Source of the DNA: Puniceicoccales bacterium
Lineage (GTDB): Bacteria; Verrucomicrobiota; Verrucomicrobiia; Opitutales; JAIRKQ01
Direction: 5' to 3'
DNA length: 59,974 nucleotides
Assembly: GCA_031269795.1 (NCBI GenBank)
Contig: JAISYR010000001.1
Location: 1 to 59,974 of the forward strand
Within the stretch, counting starts at the first letter, position 1. The number at the start of each line of letters is the position of its first letter. The position numbers and the translations under genes are program-made. Shown in pieces: positions 25,561-37,300 of this stretch. The notes below the pieces were generated by a model. That model had not been told where the DNA came from and searched no databases. It saw only the letters and a list, made by a program, of their open reading frames with translations.

Positions 25561-26738
25561 TGAAAGTTTTGAAAAATTTTTATATATTACTCGCATCAGT
25601 GTTCCTGATGTTTACTGGTGGATGTGGACGGGGAAGGCAAGCAGTACGTCCCCCGACGCCAGTGGTATCAGCGAAGGTGGCAGTTGCGGATCTTCCCATT
25701 TACATCGAAGCCATTGGAAGCTGTGTGGCGTCCGAATCGGTTGCCATTGTTCCACAGGTTAGTGGTCAGATTGTTGCCCTAAACTTTAGGCAGGGACAGA
25801 AGGTAGGGGTTGGCGATTCTTTGTATGCGATAGATTCTCGCGTGTACGAAGCAAACTTGAAGAAGGCGGAGGCTCAACTGATAGCCGCCGAAGCAAAGAT
25901 GAAAGTCGATATGGCACAGCTGGAACGTTCAAAAGCGTTGGTCCCGCAGAATTATATCTCCCAACAGCAATACGAAGCATATGAGACACAGGTGGAACAG
26001 GATATCGCTAGTGTTGATGCGGCAAATGCACAAGTTATGCAGGCAAAGGTTGATGTAGAACATTGCAACATAGTGTCTCCCATAGACGGCATTGCCGGAG
26101 CATACCTGGTAGATGTAGGAAATATCGTTGGGGCGATGTCCATCAACAAACCATTGGTAACCATAGAGAATGTTGATCGATTGTACGTTGAATTCAGCAT
26201 ATCTGAAAATGATTTCTACGATTTACAAAAGTTTTTCAACCTCGAAGAAGGAAAATTAAAAATGGAAGTTTCTCCGATTGCGAACGATGGAGTCAAGGGA
26301 GAAGCATACGTTGACTTTATCAATAATTCCATAGATAAGAAAACGGGTTCCATAAAACTAAGGGCGTTGATGGAAAATCTGGAACATAAATTTTGGCCAG
26401 GTCAATCCGTGCGTACCAAGCTTTTGCTGACGGTGGCAAAAGATTCGGTTCTAGTCCCTGCCGAAGCCGTAAAGCTCGGACAACAGGGCCGCTATGTTTT
26501 TGTAATCAAAGAAGATAAGTCGGTTGAATTTCGACCGGTGGAAATTGGCCAGATACACGGTGATATGCTGGTGATTAAAAATGGAGTCAACGGGGAAGAA
26601 ACCATAGTCAGAAGAGGACAATTGATGTTGGCTCCCGGAATGAAGGTCATAGAAATGCCCGATACGCAGCCTAACTCCTTTGGAGAAAATTTAGAAAAAA
26701 ATAGGAAAATTGCGGAGAAAAACCCAACGACTAAGTAA
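25560..26738 (+). CDS. RND efflux periplasmic adaptor (AcrA/MexA family)
   Basis: A 392-residue membrane fusion protein. It has a lipoprotein signal (hydrophobic ILLASVFLMFTGGC, cysteine near residue 22). A biotinyl-lipoyl-like domain follows with VPQVSGQIVALNFRQGQKV, then a coiled-coil hairpin (LKKAEAQLIAAEAKMKVDMA) and the matching second half-motif IVSPIDGIAGAYLVDVGNIV. A beta-barrel and membrane-proximal domain finish the protein. It bridges the inner-membrane pump and the TolC-like channel. It is translationally coupled to the genes on either side (1 bp overlap upstream, 2 bp gap downstream). Confidence 0.92.
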   Translation: MKVLKNFYILLASVFLMFTGGCGRGRQAVRPPTPVVSAKVAVADLPIYIEAIGSCVASESVAIVPQVSGQIVALNFRQGQKVGVGDSLYAIDSRVYEANLKKAEAQLIAAEAKMKVDMAQLERSKALVPQNYISQQQYEAYETQVEQDIASVDAANAQVMQAKVDVEHCNIVSPIDGIAGAYLVDVGNIVGAMSINKPLVTIENVDRLYVEFSISENDFYDLQKFFNLEEGKLKMEVSPIANDGVKGEAYVDFINNSIDKKTGSIKLRALMENLEHKFWPGQSVRTKLLLTVAKDSVLVPAEAVKLGQQGRYVFVIKEDKSVEFRPVEIGQIHGDMLVIKNGVNGEETIVRRGQLMLAPGMKVIEMPDTQPNSFGENLEKNRKIAEKNPTTK

Positions 26739-26740
26739 AT

Positions 26741-29700
26741 ATGGAAAGCATATCTGAACCTTTTATTAGACGCCCAGTTTTGACGGTTTTGTTGACTCTA
26801 ATGCTGACAATTGCTGGCATATTTTCCTATCGGGCAATGCCGGTTAGTGATTTACCCGCCGTGGATTATCCAGTCATACAGGTGCGGGCCATGTTTCCAG
26901 GTATGGATCCCGCAACGATGGCAGCAAATGTTGCATCCCCTCTGGAGAAAGAATTCATGAAGATTCAGGGACTTGAAATGGTCACATCTTCAAGCTCCCA
27001 GGGCGGCACAAGGATTGTTTTACAATTTTCACTGGACAAAAGTATTGATGGGGCAGCTACCGATGTGCAATCTGCCATTTCCAGGGCAACTGGTCTTCTT
27101 CCTAGGGACATGCCAACTCCCCCAGTGTTTGAAAAAACAGATCCCAACAGCCAACCAATTTATTATCTGGTGTTGACGAGCGATACGATGACTAAAGGAG
27201 ATCTTTACGATTACGCATCAGATCAAGTTGCGCAGCGCATAAAAGTTCTTAAAGGGGTGTCGGATGTTGCCGTCTATGGTGTACAAAGGGCAGTAAAAAT
27301 ATTGGTGAACAATGAAAAACTCTACAATCGGGGGATAACCATCGACGACGTCATAAAAGCTGTCCAAGCGGGAACGGTTTCCCTATCTACCGGCCAACTA
27401 AAAGATGCGACCAAGACCCTCGTGATAAAGCCAAATGGCCAATTGGAAAATGCAAGCGACTACTTAAATCTGATTGTGGCGTATAGAAACGATGCTCCGA
27501 TTTATTTGAAAGACATTGCAGAATGCATCGATAAGTTGGAAACCGATGACTTTTCTGCCAGCTTCTGGCAATCTGGCCGTGAAGAGAGTTACAATGCATC
27601 TGTAATCCTTGCAGTTTCCCGTGCAGCAGGGGCCAACGCCATAGAATTGTCGAAAAGTATCAACGAGCTATTACCAATTTTTAAGAAACAAATTCCCAGT
27701 TCCATCAACTTGATAAAAATGTATGACAGGTCTGAGACCATAGTAGAATCCATCAGGGATGTAAAACAGACATTGATCATAGCATTTGTTTTAGTCGTCG
27801 GTGTAATTTTTCTCTTTCTTGGTCGGTTTACGGAAACAGTTATACCAATTGTCGCACTGCCTTTGTCCCTATTGATTACATTCATCGTCATGCGGATGTT
27901 GAATTACTCCATCGACAACCTATCCCTCATGGCTCTGACCCTTGCCGTTGGTTTCCTCGTGGATGATGCCATCGTATTTTTGGAAAACATGATACGAAGG
28001 ATGGAGGATTTCGGAGAAAGTCCATTAAAAGCATCCATCGAGGGAGCAAAGGAGATTAGTTTCTCGATCCTATCAATGACCTTATCCCTCGCAGCCGTTT
28101 TTATCCCCCTTGTTTTCATGTCTGGGCAGATAGGTCGTGTGTTTAGAGAGTTTTCCATAACAATCGTAGTGGCTATTTTGGCATCTGGTGTGGTTTCATT
28201 GACATTGACACCGATGATGTGTGCCCGCATGCTGAAGCCAATAAAAAAGGAAAATAAAACAAGGCTGGAAATAGCATCCCATAACCTGGAACATAGATTT
28301 TTGAAAGTTTATAGCAAGGCCCTTGACTGGTGCATTGCCCATAAAAAAATGTCAGTCATCGTTTGGGTAATAAGTTTGTTGGGAACATTTTTGGCATTCG
28401 TAGCTTTACCGAAAACATTTCTACCGGAAGGTGATAGTGGTAATATGATGGGTGTGTTTATTGCCCAGGAAGGGACCTCTCCTGCCCAAATGAAGGGCTA
28501 TCAGACGCAAATTAATAGCATTTTAAGGAAAAATCCCTACGTGGATAAAACGATGTCTGTGGCAGGTCTATCAGGGATGTTGCCCGGTAATCAGGGGTTG
28601 GCAGTTTGTGTATTAAAGGGTGAAAAACGTCCCAAAATTCAAACCGTATCGCAGATGTTAATGCGTGATTTATATGCTGTTCCGGGCGTGTTGGCATTTG
28701 TTCGTCCGATGCCAACCCTATCCGTGAATACCGGTGCTGTAAGTACCAATCAAGGTAAGTATGTCTATGTCCTATCGGGCATGGATACGGATACACTATA
28801 TAAATGTGCGGGAGAGCTCGTGGGAGTAATGAGGCAAAATCCAGGTTTTACTAGCATATCAACGGACATGTTAATCAATAGTCCCCAGGTTTCCATAGAC
28901 TATTTACGGTCCCAGGCAGCACGCTATGGCGTAAATGTATATTCCATTGAAAACATGCTGAAACAGGCCTATTCTGGAAACTATTGCTATCAAATTAAAA
29001 CACAAACCCGCCAATATAAGGTCATCGTTGAAAGCGATGATATTTTTCGTCAAAATGCTGACAATTTAAATTCCTTGTACTTCCGAAGTGATAGTGGAGA
29101 GTTATTGCCATTTAAAACCGTCGCGACAACAAAGGAAACGTTGGGACCAACCCAAGTAAATCACACGAAAAATCTTCCATCAGTCTCCATATTTTTTAAC
29201 CTGCATCCTAAGTATCCCATAGGGAAAGCCACAGAATTCGTAACGCAGGCAGCTTCTAAAATTATTCCGAAACACATCATCGGATCTTTCGAAGGAGAAG
29301 CCAAAACATTTAAGGAAGTATCTTCGAGCGTAATAATGCTGTTAATTCTCGCGATATTTGTGATGTACATAATTTTAGGGATCATGTATGAGAGCTATAT
29401 TCATCCATTGACCGTACTGTCGGCATTGCCGGTGGCGATGGTCGGAGGGCTCCTGACATTGATAGTCTTCCGCATGGAACTGTCGTTGTACGGGATTATA
29501 GGTCTATTTATGTTATTGGGCATAGTTAAGAAGAATGGAATTCTCATGATTGATTTTGCCATTGCTCGCCAGAAGGAAGGCATGAGCAAGGAAAAAGCCG
29601 TTCATACGGCCTGCCTGGAAAGGTTTCGCCCCATCATAATGACAACGTTGGCTGCTCTGATGGGCCAAATACCGTTGGCAGTGGGGTGGGGGGCCGATGG

Positions 29701-29869
29701 AGCTTCTCGACGACCACTTGGTTTATGCGTAATCGGGGGTTTGGTAATTTCGCAAATAATAACGCTGTTTATCCTTCCCGTAATTTACCTATATTTCGAA
29801 GATTTTCAGGAAAAAGTTTTGGACAAAATTCCATTTTTTGCTAGAGACATAAAGGAGGATGCTTCCTAG
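26741..29869 (+). CDS. RND family multidrug efflux pump, inner membrane transporter
   Basis: A 1042-residue AcrB/MdtB/MexB-type proton antiporter of standard length. The N-terminus FIRRPVLTVLLTLMLTIAG is the first membrane helix, followed by a large periplasmic porter loop. The TM4 block VGFLVDDAIVFLENMIRR contains the two aspartates of the proton relay. The second half repeats the pattern, with GIVKKNGILMIDFA near the end. The HAE1 branch (hydrophobic and amphiphilic drugs) fits best, but substrates cannot be told. It overlaps the regulator gene by 11 bp. Confidence 0.95.
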   Translation: MESISEPFIRRPVLTVLLTLMLTIAGIFSYRAMPVSDLPAVDYPVIQVRAMFPGMDPATMAANVASPLEKEFMKIQGLEMVTSSSSQGGTRIVLQFSLDKSIDGAATDVQSAISRATGLLPRDMPTPPVFEKTDPNSQPIYYLVLTSDTMTKGDLYDYASDQVAQRIKVLKGVSDVAVYGVQRAVKILVNNEKLYNRGITIDDVIKAVQAGTVSLSTGQLKDATKTLVIKPNGQLENASDYLNLIVAYRNDAPIYLKDIAECIDKLETDDFSASFWQSGREESYNASVILAVSRAAGANAIELSKSINELLPIFKKQIPSSINLIKMYDRSETIVESIRDVKQTLIIAFVLVVGVIFLFLGRFTETVIPIVALPLSLLITFIVMRMLNYSIDNLSLMALTLAVGFLVDDAIVFLENMIRRMEDFGESPLKASIEGAKEISFSILSMTLSLAAVFIPLVFMSGQIGRVFREFSITIVVAILASGVVSLTLTPMMCARMLKPIKKENKTRLEIASHNLEHRFLKVYSKALDWCIAHKKMSVIVWVISLLGTFLAFVALPKTFLPEGDSGNMMGVFIAQEGTSPAQMKGYQTQINSILRKNPYVDKTMSVAGLSGMLPGNQGLAVCVLKGEKRPKIQTVSQMLMRDLYAVPGVLAFVRPMPTLSVNTGAVSTNQGKYVYVLSGMDTDTLYKCAGELVGVMRQNPGFTSISTDMLINSPQVSIDYLRSQAARYGVNVYSIENMLKQAYSGNYCYQIKTQTRQYKVIVESDDIFRQNADNLNSLYFRSDSGELLPFKTVATTKETLGPTQVNHTKNLPSVSIFFNLHPKYPIGKATEFVTQAASKIIPKHIIGSFEGEAKTFKEVSSSVIMLLILAIFVMYIILGIMYESYIHPLTVLSALPVAMVGGLLTLIVFRMELSLYGIIGLFMLLGIVKKNGILMIDFAIARQKEGMSKEKAVHTACLERFRPIIMTTLAALMGQIPLAVGWGADGASRRPLGLCVIGGLVISQIITLFILPVIYLYFEDFQEKVLDKIPFFARDIKEDAS

Positions 29870-31088
29870 TCTATTGATAGTTGATGACGAAAAAAATACC
29901 CGTGATGCACTTGGGCAGTTGCTTAATGATGAATATGAAGTTTTCTTTGCAACAAACTTCAATGAGGCTGTCAACCTGATGAAAAATGAAAAATTTGACA
30001 TCATTTTGACAGATTTGCGTATGGCGGGAAAGAATGGCATGTTTGTCGTCGATGAGGCTTTGCGTAGGTCGTATAATCCCATATGCATAATGATGTCGGC
30101 CTATGGATCTGTGGAAACGGCAGTGGAAGCAATTAAGCACGGGGCCTATGATTTTGTCACCAAACCATTGGATTTTGAAAAGTTGGAAATGCTAATGCGG
30201 CGTGCACTTGTAAATAGAAACAATCAGCATGGCAAAAAAGGTATTTCCGGTGACATTTCACAAACTAAAAAGAATACTTCCTTGGGCAGTTTGTTTTCGC
30301 CAGATATGATAGTGGGGAAGTCCAAAGCAATCACAGATCTTTTAGGAAAAATAAAAAAGGTTGCCCAGTCCAAGGCGACGATCCTCCTGGAAGGGGAAAC
30401 GGGAACGGGTAAAGAGTTATTTGCGAACGTTGTCCACTATTTTAGCAAGCGTGCTTCTAAGCCTTTTACGGCCATACATTGTGCCAGCCTGCAAAAAAAC
30501 TTGCTAGAAAGCGAGCTGTTCGGACACGAGAAGGGTGCCTTTACCGGAGCAGATAGTAAGCGTATTGGGCTATTTGAATCGAGCAATGAGGGGACGATTT
30601 TTTTCGATGAAATTGGAGAAATCGATATACAAACTCAAATAAAACTGCTACGTTTTTTAGAGACCAAAATTTTCAACAGGGTGGGCAGTTCCGAAAACAT
30701 TTCCGTCGACGTTCGCATTGTTTGTGCAACCAATCGCAATCTCCAAAAGCTCGTTGACCAGGGATTATTCCGCGAAGATTTACTCTATCGCCTAAACGTT
30801 GTTACCATAGAGTTGCCCCCTTTGCGTAGAAGGGTAGAAGACATTCCACTGCTCCTTGACCACTACGTCAAAATTTTTGCCCAGACGAATGATCTCCACA
30901 GGGTTAACATTTCTCCCGACGTGATGAAAATATTGACGACATATAAATGGCCAGGAAACATACGGGAATTGCGAAATTTTTGTGAAAGTGCTGTAATTTT
31001 TTACTCTGGCCAGGTTTTGCAAGTTGAAAATATGGACAAAAAATTCCTGTGTGAGAGTCTACAAACAGGGGATGTTAGCCTAATTTGA
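29859..31088 (+). CDS. NtrC-family sigma-54 response regulator without DNA-binding domain
   Basis: A 409-residue regulator. The receiver domain (1 to about 115) has the acidic pair D9-D10, phospho-acceptor D52 and K102. The AAA+ sigma-54 interaction domain has Walker A GETGTGKE (179-186), the GAFTGA loop (226-231) and Walker B TIFFDEIG. The protein stops about 40 residues after the AAA+ lid (NIRELRNFCESAVIFY) with no Fis-type helix-turn-helix, which is normally at 430-470. The chlamydial CtcC/AtoC regulator has the same shortened layout. It would activate sigma-54 RNA polymerase from solution. It is the last gene of the efflux operon; no histidine kinase lies nearby. Confidence 0.9.
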   Translation: MLPSLLIVDDEKNTRDALGQLLNDEYEVFFATNFNEAVNLMKNEKFDIILTDLRMAGKNGMFVVDEALRRSYNPICIMMSAYGSVETAVEAIKHGAYDFVTKPLDFEKLEMLMRRALVNRNNQHGKKGISGDISQTKKNTSLGSLFSPDMIVGKSKAITDLLGKIKKVAQSKATILLEGETGTGKELFANVVHYFSKRASKPFTAIHCASLQKNLLESELFGHEKGAFTGADSKRIGLFESSNEGTIFFDEIGEIDIQTQIKLLRFLETKIFNRVGSSENISVDVRIVCATNRNLQKLVDQGLFREDLLYRLNVVTIELPPLRRRVEDIPLLLDHYVKIFAQTNDLHRVNISPDVMKILTTYKWPGNIRELRNFCESAVIFYSGQVLQVENMDKKFLCESLQTGDVSLI

Positions 31089-31391
31089 TGCTCAATGGGG
31101 AACATCGCTATTTTTACTTTTTACGTCCGCCACAAAAAATCGAAACATTACGCTGGGCTAAATTAGCATAGACCTGTCCTTAGAATGTTGCCGATTTTTA
31201 TCACATTCCCACTGCTAAGCGTAGAATTGCATTAGCCCAGGACATAGTTATTTTACCTACTCTCCGCTGCGCGCAGGTAAAATAACCACACAAACTTTTT
31301 GGGCAAAAATTGGGCTAAGATATGTTTAGAAATTGACAATTGTGTGATGGGATATACACTGTGTCCAGTTTAGATTCCTAAAAGGACCAAT
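31089..31391 (+). promoter_or_regulatory. Long intergenic leader of the giant gene with repeated elements
   Basis: This 303-bp gap holds no gene but is rich in short repeats. TGGGCTAA occurs at 31154-31161 and 31311-31318, and its reverse complement at 31232-31239, so three copies at about 78-bp steps. A perfect 12-bp inverted repeat, GTTATTTTACCT (31247-31258) and AGGTAAAATAAC (31275-31286), surrounds a 16-base GC-rich loop. No T-run follows, so it is more likely an operator or RNA structure than a terminator. A putative promoter is listed separately. Confidence 0.5.
31333..31360 (+). promoter_or_regulatory. Putative sigma-70 promoter of the giant gene
   Basis: TTGACA (31333-31338, perfect -35), a 16-bp spacer and TACACT (31355-31360, 4/6). 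Transcription would begin near 31367, leaving a leader of about 25 nt that contains the ribosome binding site AAAGGA just before the GTG start at 31392. Confidence 0.45.
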
Positions 31392-34300
31392 GTGGCTCAA
31401 GCAAACTTAGATTTCATAGGAAAAGCTATTGAATTAACCGGTGCAACGAGAAGTAGCTCCGTAGGTTTACGCAATATACAACAGTCTGTACAAGGATTTG
31501 CTGATTTGCAAATGACAGCAACCAAAATTCAACATAAAATTTTAGAAGAACGCCAATGTTTGAGTGGAAGGATTAAATTCGCTCTTTTTCCCAAAAGGCT
31601 TTTGCTGTGGAGCCTGCGTAACAATTCCGCCATTGGTGCTTTGATAAAAGAATTTAAACAAGGGTTGAAAGACATACATTCCAAATCTACAGATCAGACA
31701 GTTCAAAGGGAGATAAAAAAACTTTTCGAAGAAATTGGGGAGGACATCGGAGATCCGGTACAACCTGCAGAAGGATCCGTGGAACGCGATTTTGCATTTA
31801 CCCTAGATCCATCCACAACGGACACGGTTTCGATTGACTACGTCAAGTCACTTTTATACGGGAGAACTGTATCATTCAGGGCAAGTGTTGACCCAAGCAT
31901 CGATCAAGTTTTTACAAAATTAAATATCTCCAGAGTTGATGGCATTCAAAATTTGACACAGGAATATTTGCGGCAGTGTGTTGATGAAAATAAACCAATA
32001 GTGGTAACAGAAGGAGGGAATGCTCTCCTAATCAGAAAAAATGAAGAAGGAACTTTGGAGGTTACAAAATTTACCACGCAGCCTAAAACTTTGGAAACTC
32101 ATGGGGGTATCCAAATGGATTCCGGGGATTATATCAATGCATTTCAGCTATTTGACCTCAACAAATTTGATTCAAATGACTCTGAAAGCTCATTTGAAAG
32201 CATAAAAACTGATTTGCAGAAAATATGTGATGGCCAAGGGAAACCAAAGGAAGTTCCCCAGGGAAAAATGTCCTTGATAAAATCTATGGGGGAAGAGAAG
32301 AAAACGGCTTTAAAATTTGAACTATTACAAGTTTTGCAATATGCCACAAAAGGAAATCCTTCGCAGGAAGCACTTGTTGCCAAGTTTGAAATAGATGGAT
32401 ACGTTGCACATTTGAACAATATTAAAGTTAAAGTCAAAATGGCAGAAGTAAACAGATCTACCCAGGACGTGGATACGGTTATACTTAATGACCTGAGTAG
32501 GGATGTACAACAGAGAATTTTGTTTTTGCAGGCATCTGGGAAAATTAGTACGGAGGAGGCATCCCAATATTTATCACAGGTGAACCAAACACTTACTTTC
32601 TCAGCCCAAGATCCATCAAGTTCGTCAGCCGTAGCCCCATTGCCGTGTATGGATAAGGAAGCACAAAGCCTTGAGGAAGCTAATACTACATATACCCAAG
32701 ATAGCGCCTTGCAAACCTCACAGAGCCACAACATTCAGGTCTGTGATGATATTCCCACATTCCTGCAGCAAGCTAGTATGGGGCAAAGTTCAACAAGTTG
32801 CATTTCTGCTCGTTTGACCATGGGATTTGCTGGCGCACAGAGGTTTGAAAAGCTCGTATCAAACCATGCTGATACCCTTAATGCACTAAGGGGCAAAGAC
32901 AATAGTGAAACCCTGGACAACATTAGTAATTTCTTTAGAATGGCTGTGGCATATACGGAATACAATAAAAGAAATGGCATTGCTGTACCCACTGATAAAC
33001 GGGAAATTTATGACAGCCTTATAAGATTAGGAGCGGCGATTTATAGAAAATATGGGGAAGAGTGTGGAATTGGTGGTGACACGTTGGATAACGACGATAG
33101 CTCCATGACTGAGACACATATGTCTGAGGAAGTATATGAGGCTTTATTTGACAAAAACAAAACTATAAATGGCTATCAAGATATAGAGCCATTACTATCC
33201 ATTTTCCATGAAGATAAATTTGGTGTGTGTGCCTCCATTATATCTAAATTCGGTGCGACGACAAGAACGCTACAATCAGATAATTCCTACAGGCTTGGAA
33301 TGCTTCAGGCTACGGCGGGCAATGGGTTTGCCTTTATGCTAGTAAGTTTGGCCGAAAGTTCAAAGGATGGCATAGCATTTCCCAGACAGACGCAGACTAG
33401 TCTGATAGTAATAAAAAACGTCTCCTTTGGGGAACAATTACAAAGTGATTTTCAAGAAATTTGTGGATTTCTAAATGGCAGCTCCCAGGGAAAGATTGCG
33501 AAATCAAAATATGCCAAACGGTTTCCATTTTTAGAGCACTGCCATTTGCCTCCCAATGGAAATGTCATGCAGAAGGCAGAAGCCATGCTTTCATGGTTAC
33601 AAACCTCAGGCAATGTTAACATTTTTAATAATCTTGAGATGCAAAGGATGTTTTGCAAATTGCTATGTGGGGACGCAAATAACCCAAAAGCGTTGGCCGG
33701 AGCCCTAAAAGATAGGGCAACGCGTGAACAGTTTGTGCGCATCGTAGATCAATTTTTTGAAGCAGCCTTTGAAAACCTTCCGAATCCGGCCAAGACGGAG
33801 GAAGACATGCAAAAATATAAATTTTATGCATCGCTCCATATTCAACTGAACGAGACGATAAAAAAAGCCGGGGGACCGGAGCTCAGCAATGACATCTTTG
33901 ACAGACCAATTTTATCGGATGGTACGGTAAACGAAGAATTGAAACTTGCCTGTGTTTTGTGCAAAAAAATGATCCGGGGAGAAAAATTAACAACCGCTGA
34001 AATACTAAAATGTACGGATCCCAAGATGATGATTTGGCCAGAAATGGCGGGGGCAAGCGATGCGCTTCTTGAGCGAGACCCGGAAGATTCTTCGGGCATA
34101 AAAAACATGTTCGAGGGAGTTTCATTGGAAGCTTTGAGAAATTTCGTAATTGCCCAAGTGGATCGATTAGAGGAAAGTGATTTTCAAGAAATTGGGCAGC
34201 AATATGCGCAACAACAGGGCTATGGAGATTGTCAAGTGACAGTTGATGGTAGACTCATAACAATCAAAGATCGGGATGATAATGTTAAAGCCAGTATTGA

Positions 34301-37300
34301 TTTAAACAATTTTGTACGCTTGGCCGATGGGGTACACCCAGAGGAATATGTAAAAACAAAGGACGAAGAACATCCAATATTACGCAAGCTTGGCATTGAC
34401 GGTACCAATATCCGTTCCAGGGTAAAAGTAGAAGGTAACATCAGTACCGTGGATGGAAGAATAACCATAGATAATCGTACTAACAAAGTAACAATGGATG
34501 GAAAAGTCCTAGTAACACCTCGACCATTTCCTCCTTGGATGTTGCAAACAGCAACAGATCACATGCTTCCTCGCTTTTTGTCATTTGTTGCAGAAGGTGA
34601 TACAGCATGTGAAAAAATCTATCTCTATGATCCAACATCCATGGATCAACCAGTATTTATACTGAAAAACGGTAAATTATATACTTCAGATGAAAGTCGT
34701 GAATATGTAAAACCATCTGGCATTGACCCGCGTTTGAAAAAACTTTCCTCTGGAGGAATTAATATCTTGGAAACAATAGATCCTGAGACCAAAGAAGTTC
34801 TTTCCTATGTAGTGCCTGGGGTGCATTATAATAATCAAGTGCTACAATTCAACCGACAAGCTGGTGGGGAACTATATTTGGCAAGCGATGAACAATATGT
34901 TTTATCGGAGCCTCCTGTGTCCTGTCCACTCGATGTGTGTGCCGTACCTTGTGTTTGTTTACGATCAAGGGATAATCCAAATGACTATAAGTTTGTGCTG
35001 GTAAATGATGGAAGCCTTCTCAGATCTTTGTCCATCGATGATAGGACAAGACAAGAAACACCTACTCTGAGACAGGATACTTTGGAAATTGGGTTTAATT
35101 CTATTACCGGCTGCGAGCTAGCCTCTAGCAACTATCAAGCAACAGGAATAATGCTAGTATATAAATTGTTTCAGGGAGGCTACGGCGACAAAGCCCTAGA
35201 TATTTTAAATAAAATAAATATGCGAGAGGTGGTTGCCGGGAGAAACAATGCACTCCTGTCACTTGTTTTTCGTTCGCTTGTCACAGACACACCAAACGGG
35301 AAAGTACTTAAAATAAATACAGCTGAAACACTCGAAGAAGAGTTGGCCACTTTCAAAATTATAACCCTATTGCTCGAATCGGACCCCTACAATTTTCGTA
35401 ACCTTTTGTTGGCTAGGGATGGCGATGGTGCTATTCTTCCTGGAGAAAGTTTCGACCTAATTATGCAAATAAGTTCTCTGTACCAATCGTTAATAGATGC
35501 TAGAGAAAATTCAACAATGGAGATCAATCTTTCCAAGGAAAACGAACTGGCTATTGTGGAGGAAATCATAGGTGCAATGAATCAAGCATTGCAAGCAGCT
35601 TCTAAGCTTACACAAAAGGTGATGGGGTTTGTATCTCAGGAGACCATGCTGAATCTAGTGCCAGAATACGGACTATTGAAATTGTTTGAGCAAAGGCATC
35701 AAATACTTGTGGAAGAACTTGGAGTCCAAAGCAATGTAAAGCATTTCACCAGAGCCGCGAAGGACTCAAAAGAGCACGACATAGTATACTATCGGCCGGG
35801 AGGAAAGCGCTCCTTCGTAAAAGCTAGTAAAATTTCATCCGTATTGCCTACAAGAAATACGGAGATGTTAGCAAAGCTTAGGCAAGAAGCACAGGAGACA
35901 GCCCTATTGCAAACACCTGCTAATATCGAGCGAAGGAAAAATTTCCTGCGCAAATGCTGCAGAGCTGACACCGCTATCAACAACGATGGCAACTTAACCT
36001 CTCAGCAAAAGATAGATTACATAGCATTTAGAAATGCGATGGGCTTTCCTCAATTTCCCGAAGGAGATGCTGAAAATGATATCATCATAGGCAGTATCGA
36101 AAAAGTATACATTTCCGAAATAGAAGATTTTCTCAGCAGTCATATGGAAGGTAAACATTCGAAAGCCTTAGACGGAGAGCGGAGTGTCAGGCAATCAATT
36201 ATGAATGCCATACTGCGACCTGTAAAAGCACCGCAAACTGCTGCCACACCTGCTGCTGAAAGCACAAGTGAGCAACAAAAAACAGAAGAAGCTATTGATA
36301 GATATAAGATTAGCGTCTTGCTAGAAGTTATTGGATGGGATGAAAAAACAATCCAATCCAGTGGAGCTTTAACTAAAAATGATAAAAAGCTAATTTTAGC
36401 ATTTAAGAAAAAGCATGTAGAAACGATCAACGATCAAAACTTTCGGGAACAACATAATGCAGAATTGCTTGATTTAGCCAATGCGATTAGTGGCCAGCGA
36501 GGAGCATTTTTATCGAATAGTAGGCAAGGAATCACCCAATACGACAGTACGGCCAAAAAGGAATTGGGCAGGTACAACGAAGAAATGTCCCTGGCAGAAT
36601 CCCAAGACCTGAGAGCAAGAGCGCTTGGCGAGTTGTATGAAATCAATACCGGAAATTTTGTTAAAGCCGAGGGTGAAAGGGAACCTCAAATAGAATCAAC
36701 GATTAATAACATAGCTGGCCAAATTGAAGCGGCAAAGCGAGAAGAAACTGAAATTCGTAAGAAATTAAAAGAAAAATTTTTCAGCTGTTCCACGACGATG
36801 GCCAGTTTGCGCCAAACGAAATTGGCCAAAACACCTACATTGGATGATGCAAGAAAAGCTTTGGTTTGTGCCCCATCCGACCCGAATGGTGATTGGTCCA
36901 AATCCATAAAGATTCTCCAAGATGTCAATCCAGAATTCACGGTTACAGACTGTAAAGAGATCATTAATCTTACCAGGCAACTGCTGCAAGCTTCCACGGC
37001 TGTCAAATCCATGGAACAGCTGAAAATCGCCGTTGAAAACGTGTGGAACAAAGGAAAAATTCTCCTAGATGCGGGCCAAGAATTTCCTGCCCATGGGGCA
37101 ACAAACCTTACCCCCGAACAAAAGGATTTCCTCCTAGCAAAGGATCAATTGATCACAGCACATGAGAGTATAAGAACCTATAATCCAGAAACGGATATGG
37201 AAGCGCTGGTCTTTGAAGACATAGTAGGCTTTCGAGTAAGAGGAGCCCAAGCTAATATTATTAAAAATGTAACGGCCCAACTCCAGACAAACGAGGCCAA

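Noticed and set aside
31247..31286. The 12-bp inverted repeat as an intrinsic terminator of the efflux operon
   Set aside because: The loop is 16 bases and no T-run follows on either strand; it also lies 160 bp after the stop codon.
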